Shown: one piece after another, positions 1 to 7,500 of the stretch
Layout: every line of letters starts with the position of its first letter
How positions within the stretch are numbered: position 1 is the stretch's first letter
Assembly: GCA_027698105.1 (NCBI GenBank)
Contig: JAQERH010000042.1
Span: forward strand, 1-21,811
Origin: Lachnospiraceae bacterium AM93-12TA
Lineage (GTDB): Bacteria > Bacillota > Clostridia > Lachnospirales > Lachnospiraceae
Direction: 5' to 3'
DNA: 21,811 nucleotides
Position numbers and translations under genes: made by a program
The notes under the pieces: generated by a model
Seen by the model: the letters and a program-made list of their open reading frames with translations, nothing else
The model's database searches: none
What the model was told of the DNA's origin: nothing

Positions 1-295
1 CTTTCCGGTCTCTTGGGATATCAATCTCCATATCGCCGTAGCTGGTATGCATGATCTTCTGGGAATGGCCATTTCTGGAATTATCCGTTTCCTTGTTCCG
101 ATAATCATACTTGGAATATCCCAGTTCCTCATCCATTTCCTGATCTAGGGCACCTTCCAGGATAATGGACATCATATCCCGCATAATGGAATTGACATCC
201 GTTCCATCCTTGACCGTTACATTGTTCTCTTTCAGGTAGTTGCCCATCATTTCCCGAAGAGCTGCTTTTTGTGGGGTATCCTTTTTTCTTGCCAT
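1..295 (-). CDS. IS256-family (Mutator-type) transposase, N-terminal fragment
   Basis: My own translation from the ATG at 295 gives 98 residues beginning MARKKDTPQKAALREMMGNY and containing LDQEMDEELGYSKYDYRNKE, followed by RNGHSQK and a DMEIDIPRDR segment. The block from LDQEMDEELGYSKYDYRNKE through RNGHSQK is the typical N-terminal region of IS256/Mutator transposases (Transposase_mut family). These are DDE enzymes that move the element through a circular intermediate. The catalytic residues lie further downstream and are cut off by the window edge, so intactness cannot be judged. GGAGG at 304-308 sits 8 nt before the ATG and supports this start. The gene is read in the same direction as the rest of the window but is separated from the macro gene by a terminator. 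Confidence 0.9.
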   Translation of the reverse strand, partial: MARKKDTPQKAALREMMGNYLKENNVTVKDGTDVNSIMRDMMSIILEGALDQEMDEELGYSKYDYRNKETDNSRNGHSQKIMHTSYGDMEIDIPRDRK

Positions 296-301
296 AAAAT
301 A

Positions 302-344
302 AACCTCCAAACTGGTAAGTCTATCTTACATCAGTTTGAAGGTT
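302..344 (-). promoter_or_regulatory. Stem-loop that covers the transposase ribosome binding site
   Basis: Positions 302-314 pair with 332-344 with one mismatch, and 315-319 (gtaag) pair with 325-329 (cttac), leaving a 5-nt loop and a 2-nt bulge. The GGAGG ribosome binding site at 304-308 lies inside the 3' arm of the minus-strand RNA. Several insertion sequences use such hairpins to block translation of transposase from transcripts that read in from outside. That role here is inferred from position and pairing only. Confidence 0.55.
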
Positions 345-369
345 TACACAAACTTTGGGATACTCCCTG

Positions 370-410
370 AAAAAACGCACAGGCGGTCAGAATTCTCTGC
401 CCGCCTGCGC
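370..410 (-). terminator. Rho-independent terminator after the macro-domain gene
   Basis: On the minus strand a GC-rich stem (GCGCAGGCGG paired with CCGCCTGTGC, with one G-U pair) has a loop of about 14 nt around AGAGAATTCTGA and runs straight into TTTTTT at 375-370. It lies 35 nt past the macro stop codon, so it probably ends the ABC-F/macro transcript. A run of six T on the plus strand at 413-418 means it could also work for transcription from the other direction. The insertion-sequence tip begins right behind the U-tract. Confidence 0.85.
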
Positions 411-444
411 CATTTTTTCCTCTCTCATACTTTGATACGCCCTT

Positions 445-951
445 CTATTTCAGGCATTCCTTTAAAGCGTGTTCATAATATCCCAGGGTCTGACTGTCAA
501 AACACACCATCTGCACCTCCATGTCCGGATGTACTCTTAAAAACTCTAAAATCGTGTGAACTGCAATAGCAGATGCCTTTTCCAGCGGAAAACGGTAAAT
601 TCCTGTGCTGATAGAGGGAAAGGCCACTGTTCTGCATCCGTTTTCTTTTGCCAGCTTCAGGCAGCTTTCGTAGCAGCTCTTTAAAAGATCCTCCTCATGC
701 CTGCCTCCCCCATTCCAGACCGGCCCCGGAGTGTGGATAACGTAGCTTGCCGGAAGGCGGTATCCTTTCGTAATCTTTGCCTGTCCTGTTTTGCAGCCGT
801 GAAGCGTCCGGCATTCTGCCAGAAGCTCTGGTCCTGCTGCCCGGTGAATCGCTCCGTCTACTCCTCCTCCGCCCAAAAGGCTTGTGTTGGCCGCATTCAC
901 GATAGCATCTGCCTGTACTTTTGTGATATCACCTAAGGTTATTGTAAGCAT
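445..951 (-). CDS. Macro-domain protein, O-acetyl-ADP-ribose deacetylase / ADP-ribosyl hydrolase type
   Basis: The 168-residue product is a single stand-alone macro domain of the MacroD/YmdB class. Visible hallmarks are LGDIT at 6-10, the AIVNAAN segment at 16-22, the [15 protein letters not shown] ligand loop at 26-40, and the second loop [11 protein letters not shown] at 112-122. Enzymes of this class bind ADP-ribose and remove it from O-acetyl-ADP-ribose or from mono-ADP-ribosylated acidic side chains. The length matches the family and nothing is missing. AAGGAGG lies 7-8 nt before the ATG. Only 18 nt separate it from the stop codon of the ABC-F gene, so the two are probably co-transcribed and end at the hairpin at 370-410. 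The cellular target cannot be read from sequence. Confidence 0.93.
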   Translation of the reverse strand: MLTITLGDITKVQADAIVNAANTSLLGGGGVDGAIHRAAGPELLAECRTLHGCKTGQAKITKGYRLPASYVIHTPGPVWNGGGRHEEDLLKSCYESCLKLAKENGCRTVAFPSISTGIYRFPLEKASAIAVHTILEFLRVHPDMEVQMVCFDSQTLGYYEHALKECLK

Positions 952-969
952 CCTGTATTCCTCCTTCCA

Positions 970-2439
970 TTACTGTTCTGAAAGTGTAACAATCTTTGTC
1001 CCGATTTTCTTTTCAAACACAGTGTCATGCTCAACAATCAGCATGGCAGGGGCAAACTCTAAAATCAGCTCTTCAATCTGCATTCTTGAATAAACATCAA
1101 TATAATTTAACGGCTCATCCCAGACGTATAGGTGTGCTGGTTCGCAAAGACTTTTTGCGATTAAAACCTTTTTCTTCTGACCGGCAGAAAAATCCTTCAT
1201 ATCTTTTTCAAATTGAATCCGTTCAAAATCCAGTTTTCTCAGAACTGCTTTAAATAAGCTTTCATCTAAATGATTCTCAGCCGCAAAGTCCTTTAAGTTC
1301 CCCTGTAAAAACGAAGTATCCTGGGGAATATATGAAATTGTTAAATTCGATCCAATATCTATCTTGCCGGTATATTCCATGCTGCTGTCTAGTAACAATT
1401 TCAATAAGCTGCTTTTTCCGCTGCCATTTTTGCCTTTTAATAAAACACGTTCTCCGCGTTTTATTTCAAATGAAATATTTTCACAAATCTGTTTTTTACC
1501 AAAAGAAACCGATACGTCAGAATAGGAAACCAGTACGTCTTTATGGTATTCCATTGTCTGAATTTTTAATGTATCTGCTGTTTCCATGTTTTTTAATAAT
1601 TTTGATTTTTCTTCAATCGCTTTTTCTTTTCTGGCTTCTATATTTTTAGCGCGTTTCATCATTTTGGCAGCCTTATGACCAATATATCCTTTATCCCCGG
1701 CTCCGCGTTTTGTGGCCTCTACCTGATTGGACCAGTTTTCTGACTGTTTTGAGGATTCTTTCATACGTACAATCTCTTTTTTCAGCCGTTCATTTTCATG
1801 CTGTTCCGATTGCTGTTGTTTTTCAAAATGCTCCATCCAGCTGGAAAACGTTCCGCTTCGTACTTCAATATTGGATCTGTTTAAAGATAATATATGATCC
1901 ACACACTCATCCAGCAGGCAGCGATCATGTGAAACTAAAATAAATCCTTTTTTCTTTTTAAGATACTCTGCAATCTGTATTCTGGCACTGGTATCTAAGT
2001 GATTAGTTGGCTCATCAATCAGTAAAAAGTGTTCCGGTTTTAAAAAAAGTGCTGCTAACAATACCTTTGTCTGCTCCCCATTCGACAGCGTTTCAAAGGG
2101 CCTCCACAGAACTTCTCTGTCCACTTTTAAATAAGATAATTCCTTTATAAATTCCCACTCCTGGGCAGATGGACAGATGTTCCACAAAATGTCTTCCGTC
2201 AGCTGTGTCCCGTCTGTCACTTCAAATGGAAAATAATCAAATGTAACAGAACTGATGATCTGACCTTGATATTCATACTTGCCAAGAAGCAGATTCAAAA
2301 AAGTTGTCTTTCCTCTTCCATTGCGCCCAACAAAACCCAGTTTCCAATCTGAATCAATGGTAAAACTTACGTCTTTAAAAATTTCGTCATAGCTTGATGG
2401 ATATGCGAACGTGAGATTATCAACACGAATCATCGACAT
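970..2439 (-). CDS. ABC-F ribosomal protection protein, Lsa/CplR type
   Basis: The 489-residue protein has two ABC ATPase domains and no membrane segments, as in the ABC-F class. The first domain has Walker A GRNGRGKT (38-45), signature LSNGEQ (118-123) and Walker B LLIDEPTNHLD (139-149). The second has GKNGSGKS (336-343), a divergent signature FSAGQ (417-421) and a divergent Walker B WDEPLNYID (440-448). A charged interdomain linker spans about 200-290. The opening with TFAYPSSYD and DWKLGFVGRNGRGKTT resembles the Lsa and clostridial CplR proteins, which displace lincosamides, streptogramin A and pleuromutilins from the ribosome. Drug range is inference. The start has GGGGG 9 nt upstream. 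The gene is clearly more AT-rich than the array to its right, which suggests separate acquisition. The leader upstream looks like an attenuator. Confidence 0.93.
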   Translation of the reverse strand: MSMIRVDNLTFAYPSSYDEIFKDVSFTIDSDWKLGFVGRNGRGKTTFLNLLLGKYEYQGQIISSVTFDYFPFEVTDGTQLTEDILWNICPSAQEWEFIKELSYLKVDREVLWRPFETLSNGEQTKVLLAALFLKPEHFLLIDEPTNHLDTSARIQIAEYLKKKKGFILVSHDRCLLDECVDHILSLNRSNIEVRSGTFSSWMEHFEKQQQSEQHENERLKKEIVRMKESSKQSENWSNQVEATKRGAGDKGYIGHKAAKMMKRAKNIEARKEKAIEEKSKLLKNMETADTLKIQTMEYHKDVLVSYSDVSVSFGKKQICENISFEIKRGERVLLKGKNGSGKSSLLKLLLDSSMEYTGKIDIGSNLTISYIPQDTSFLQGNLKDFAAENHLDESLFKAVLRKLDFERIQFEKDMKDFSAGQKKKVLIAKSLCEPAHLYVWDEPLNYIDVYSRMQIEELILEFAPAMLIVEHDTVFEKKIGTKIVTLSEQ

Positions 2440-2472
2440 GATATCATTCCCCCTTTATTTTATGAACTGCAA

Positions 2473-2502
2473 AAGGCTTTTCTGCATACGCAAAAAAGCC
2501 TT
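2473..2502 (-). promoter_or_regulatory. Candidate attenuator hairpin in the ABC-F leader
   Basis: In the minus-strand RNA, AAGGCTTTTTTGC (2502-2490) pairs over 13 bp, with one G-U pair, with GCAGAAAAGCCTT (2485-2473) around a 4-nt loop. The 3' arm runs into a short TTTT. It lies 33 nt before the ABC-F start. The U-run is short, so it could be a weak intrinsic terminator or a structure acting on translation. Antibiotic-induced attenuation is well known for ABC-F and erm genes; applying it here is inference. Confidence 0.5.
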
Positions 2503-2574
2503 ACATCAACATATCAAAAATAAAAGGGTAAAGAGCACCGATTCATCCGGATAAGTAATTTGACGAAAGACAAT

Positions 2575-2622
2575 TTATTTAAGCGTACACAAACAAAACC
2601 GCTGATGCAGTATTCTCATCAT
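2575..2622 (-). CDS. Possible 15-codon leader ORF upstream of the ABC-F gene
   Basis: An ATG at 2622 opens MMRILHQRFCLCTLK followed by TAA. It lies about 135 nt upstream of the ABC-F start, between the promoter and the leader hairpin, where upstream ORFs that sense stalled ribosomes sit in ABC-F and erm leaders. The start overlaps the end of a 5-codon GTG frame (GTG AAA CGC AGC ATA TGA). I see no good ribosome binding site directly before it, which is the main argument against translation. No homologue is recognised. Confidence 0.3.
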   Translation of the reverse strand: MMRILHQRFCLCTLK

Positions 2623-2646
2623 ATGCTGCGTTTCACTTAAAATAAA

Positions 2647-2661
2647 TTATCTAATAATCAT
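2647..2661 (-). CDS. Possible 4-codon leader ORF (MIIR)
   Basis: ATG ATT ATT AGA TAA follows AGGGTGG with a 4-nt gap, the best ribosome binding site in the leader apart from that of the ABC-F gene itself. It begins about 35 nt downstream of the proposed transcription start. Very short upstream ORFs are known in macrolide and lincosamide resistance leaders, but a frame this short can occur by chance, so this stays a candidate. Confidence 0.3.
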   Translation of the reverse strand: MIIR

Positions 2662-2703
2662 CTTACCACCCTGCACAATCGTGTCCTTTCGTTTAATATG
2701 TAC

Positions 2704-2731
2704 AGTCTACCATAGATCCACTGAATGTCAA
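2704..2731 (-). promoter_or_regulatory. Sigma-A-type promoter for the ABC-F/macro operon
   Basis: On the minus strand a perfect TTGACA (2731-2726) is followed after 16 nt by TAGACT (2709-2704), which matches the TATAAT consensus at four of six bases. Transcription would start near 2697 and give a leader of roughly 260 nt before the ABC-F ATG. Arms CATAGAT and ATCTATG (2741-2747 and 2711-2717 on the plus strand) flank the -35 box and could form an operator or a weak hairpin. Confidence 0.65.
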
Positions 2732-2756
2732 GAACATTTCATCTATGATCTGTCTG

Positions 2757-2879
2757 CTATTTAAAAATCAAATACAGAGCAAGGAAAAAGAGGAGCAGTC
2801 CGACCCACTGCTTTGTGACAAGCAGCGTTACGAACATTACAAGCAGCAAAACGCCGACCAAAAGGATAATCCCATTCAT
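2757..2879 (-). CDS. Small two-helix membrane protein, 40 residues
   Basis: I found this by translating the gap between larger genes. The ATG at 2879 has AAAGGGGAG 10 nt upstream, and the frame runs 40 codons to TAG. It starts MNGIILLVGVLLLVMFVTLL, then VTKQWVG, then a second hydrophobic stretch ending LYLIFK. Residues 3-21 and 27-38 would each cross or enter the membrane, joined by a short turn. It starts 37 nt after the stop of the upstream gene, so it is probably the last gene of the array. Its hydrophobicity over a full frame with a good ribosome binding site argues against chance. The function is unknown; a membrane immunity protein is possible. Confidence 0.65.
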   Translation of the reverse strand: MNGIILLVGVLLLVMFVTLLVTKQWVGLLLFFLALYLIFK

Positions 2880-2916
2880 CTATCCATCACTCCCCTTTCT
2901 TATCATGCTTCTGTTT

Positions 2917-3630
2917 TTACCTATCGTCAGTGCTGTCTCCCATTGCCTTAGCAAGCTGCCTCATAGCCAGATCCATATAGAGATACACACCGTCCCGATC
3001 ACAGTGGTACAGGTTGGAATAGCTCGTGCTTTCATTGGGAGCGATTGGATTGGGCTCTACCACCTCCGTGGCTTCCAGCAGTCCGACCCCCAGCTCCACA
3101 GCAGCAGTAAGGGCCTTTTTCAGTACTGCAAGCTGTCCATCACACCAAAGTTCCTCCAGATCTTCCAGAACCTTTCTGTCCTGCTCCAAATCCTGAAGAA
3201 GCTGTACAGCCTGAGCCGGGGACAGGTACACGCCAGAACAGTAATTTTCAATGATCCGGTTCTCTGCAGGATTCGAAAAAGCGGCTGGTACTATCTGCTC
3301 CCATGGAGTAAAATACCGGGCATATTCCGGTTTCTCCTCCGCCAGAAAAGAAAACGCGCTCCCTCTGGTATAAAAATAATCCCGGAAGAAGCCCTGGATC
3401 ACTGCAATATAAAAACCATGACTCTTATCAAACAGCTCCCCAGATTCTGTCTCAGCCCCGACCTGCAAGGTATTCAGATACTTTTCTGCATAGAAGTCCT
3501 CCATCCCATGCTGTGCTGCAAAAGCCAGTACCTTTTCTTCTTCCCCCTCCTGTACCCAGGTAAGAGGGGTAACATACCATTCCCGTATTTCCTCTGGGGA
3601 AATCGGATGAAAACTTACATCGTATCCCAT
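2917..3630 (-). CDS. Uncharacterised acidic protein of the immunity array
   Basis: I do not recognise a named family in this 237-residue protein. It begins MGYDVSFHPISPEEIREWYV, has no signal peptide or membrane helix, and is rich in Glu and aromatic residues. A predicted helical stretch covers about 135-200 (LSPAQAVQLLQDLEQDRKVL and onward). The C-terminus ends in Asp/Arg-rich residues. AAGGAGG stands 6-7 nt before the ATG. It starts 12 nt after the CbrC-family gene, so it is part of the same transcript. Size, acidity and company suggest a cytoplasmic immunity protein, but that is inference from context only. Confidence 0.8.
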   Translation of the reverse strand: MGYDVSFHPISPEEIREWYVTPLTWVQEGEEEKVLAFAAQHGMEDFYAEKYLNTLQVGAETESGELFDKSHGFYIAVIQGFFRDYFYTRGSAFSFLAEEKPEYARYFTPWEQIVPAAFSNPAENRIIENYCSGVYLSPAQAVQLLQDLEQDRKVLEDLEELWCDGQLAVLKKALTAAVELGVGLLEATEVVEPNPIAPNESTSYSNLYHCDRDGVYLYMDLAMRQLAKAMGDSTDDR

Positions 3631-3642
3631 AAAAGTTCCTCC

Positions 3643-4521
<879 letters not shown>

Positions 4522-7500
4522 TCAATCCCACCAGAAATACCAGATGGTGGACTGCCACAGAACATCTGCCAGATTTCCCACGGTTGGGTCATCCTGCTCC
4601 TGATCCACGATATCCGGGCAGAAACCATACTGCTCTGCAGCCGCTTCCATAGCCTTCTCCCTGGAAACAGGAGCCGGAAGTTCAAACTCCAGTTCATCGT
4701 GGCTCATGGCAGCAGGTACCGCGCCATACTGCTCAAACCAGTATTTCGCCACTGCCATCAGGTCCGGCGTATCGGGGCACTCATTCCAATTTCCAAAGGG
4801 CAGATAGGCAAAAATCTCCCAAGGGTTCTTCACCGGAATTCTTGCCAGGATGAGGGGATGTGTCATGCCTGTGTCAGAATCCCAGTAGTTGGAGAAGCGA
4901 CAATTATCATATCCGCCCTTCATCTCGCCCAGGATTTCCTTCTCCCAGTCCATATCATCGTCCTCTGCTTCTTCCCTGCGCTGTCCTGTCAACGCCTCCA
5001 AAACGGCCTTTCCGTCCTTGACGGGAGCAGCCAGCATCTTCTTTCGGTACTCTTCCACGGTTTTGAGGTCAAATTCATAGCAGTCCGCATCGTTTTCCGG
5101 GTCAGCGTTCATCACCAGGCACTCCAGCAGCGTTTCGTCATTGGCCTGGATGAGCACTGGCACAAATTCCTTTTTGCCACTTTCCCGTTTAGCATCGCTG
5201 TATGCCGACATGATGGGGTCATCATCTGTCATAGATGGAAAATAGGTACACTCGCAGTCCAAATACTCCATGATTGCCTGAGCTGCATCGGAAGGCTCCA
5301 GGGTATCCTCGTCCAGTTCTCCTCCGGCAGACTCATAGGAGATTTTCAGGGTCATTTGCTCCTCCGGCAAAGAGACGCCGGGACCGCGGGTGATGGCGTG
5401 CTTATCGTCCGCGGAAAAGCCGATGGTTTCTCCATCCTTCAGCGTCACATCGCACGCCAGCACATAGGAGGCAAGGCTGGCCAAAAAGTCCCGTAGCTCC
5501 TCCGGCTCCGCGTCTGCGTTCAGCACCTCCATTTCCTCCTTGCCAAACACATCCATGCCGTAGGTATAGCCGTTCAAGCCTCCCTCACTCCGGTACAGGC
5601 CGAACCAAATCCAGTTGAAGATGGGCAGCTCATCCTCTTTCATCATGCCGGCAAAGCCCTCGTAGAAGCGAGGCTCAAATACCACGCCGCTGGTGTAGAC
5701 GCCGGTGGCATATTTCTGCCTGCAGCACACTGCCATCGCCTTGGTAAACAGCCTGCCCCGCTCCAGCAGTTTTTCCTCCTCACCCAACACAGCCACCATG
5801 ATATGGGCCCTATGTGCTTTGGCCGCCTCTATCGCCTCTGGCCACATATAGTTGTTCTCGGCATTCATTTCCGCTTCATTGTCCGGGATGTGACCGTGGA
5901 AAAGTGTCACAATCAGCATCATGCCGCCAACCCGCATCACCACAATGTCCCCGCTGTTTTCATTATCTTCGCCGCCCTCATCCGGCTCCTCATCCACAAT
6001 GCCCCATTCTTCCTGTAAATCCCGGATCAACTGCTCCTTATCCCACTCTGCTTTGGAGAGAAGCACAGACCCGGCAAAGGAGCCTTTATTGCTTAACACA
6101 GTTTCTACCTCGTCAGTGTCATCATCCTCATGCTCATCGAAATCCTCTGCGTCATCATCCGGATCATACAGGGATTCATGCTCCAGTCCCCGGATAAATT
6201 CCTCAAAACTGTCTGCCAGATGGGTGATCTTGTAATCATTTTCCTGATCTACATGGACTACCGCAGGTTCTCCCTGGGGACCGCAGGCCCGGTAGTCCAG
6301 GAAGATCATGTCGTGTCCGGCGCTGGGACAGTCGCAGATGGCCACACCGATGGCAGGATACTCCCACTCATCGATCATAAACTGGCTGCCCAATTCCCCG
6401 CAGAGGGAGTAGATTTTTTCCCGTCCGATGCCGAAAATGCCGGTGATGGCCACATGGTCTTCTGCCCAGCAGGTGGGCTCATTGCAGGGATAGCAGGTGT
6501 TCACCGGAATGCCGCCGTTGTGCTGTTTCATCAGCCAGATGTAGGCGGCAGGCAGCTTGTAGCCAAGTTCCTCCTCCACGCTGGCAATCAGCTCATCGGA
6601 AGGCGGATCACTGACATATTCTTTCAGTGCATACCAATTATCATCCCAGAAGTTGGTGAGGTCGAAGCCCTCAAAGGGGGTATCACCAGGCACAAATTTG
6701 ACCTTCTTATTCCGGCTGCGCCGGCGTTTCCGGATCTCCGCCCTGCACTCCTGGAGCACTAACTGTGCATCCTCATCTGTCGGGTCCAACTCTGCCCACC
6801 GCTGGGCGTAGGGGATAGCCTTTTCCTCCTGGCCGCAGAGATACTGATAGCCGTAGGCCATCCGCATATTCCACTCTGCCTTGTTCTCTCCTTCCTTCCG
6901 GACTGACTCCAGCACCTTGATGGCACGTATCAGGGCTTTGTCTCCCTTATAATTGGGTGTACCTTCTCCATGATCCCCAATAACAGCATAATTCTCCAAT
7001 GCTCTCGCCAGCGCGTAAGAAGTGCGGTAGTTTTGCCAGTCCTCCGGAACAGCGTTCAGCGCCTGAATGCAGCGGGTGTACTGGTCCTCGTCATTCCACC
7101 GCTCCAGCTGCCGGAAGAATGCTTCCGCGTTTTCTGGAGTGTAAGGGATATAGTCCATGCCTGTAAGCGTCTCGTTCAGCTCGGCGACCTGTTCCTCATC
7201 GCCTGGCTCCTCCTCGGGCGGCGTTTTCAGGTTCACTGTGCCTGCCTCCCGGCGGAAGGTGTGGAAGATGGCCCATGGGATGTCCGTGCCTTCAAAGAAC
7301 TCTTTCGCCATGTTCAGTGCCTCTCGAATGTCCCAGGCAATGAAGTCCACATAACCGCAGTAGAGACCGGTGGCTCCGCCGATGAGGGTGAGCACCTCCG
7401 AACTGTCCCCGGCGGTGAGCACTTCCTCCAGCTTGTCCCGGAAGTCAAAGATCTTCTGGGTTCCTTCTTCCTCCCGCAGGGTATCCAGAGGATAGCAGAA

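Larger units (their letters stand above)
1..368 (-). mobile_element. IS256-family insertion sequence, partial (5' end and one terminal inverted repeat)
   Basis: The element enters from the left edge of the window and ends near 367-368. On the minus strand the outer tip reads GGGAGTATCCCAAAGTTTG and continues into TGTGTAAACC. From memory, IS256 itself also has a TTGTGTAAA block about 17-18 nt from its tip, which is why I place the end here. The transposase start lies about 70 nt inside the tip. The other end and any target duplication are outside the window, so the exact boundary is an inference. The tip directly abuts the terminator of the macro-domain gene. Confidence 0.8.
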
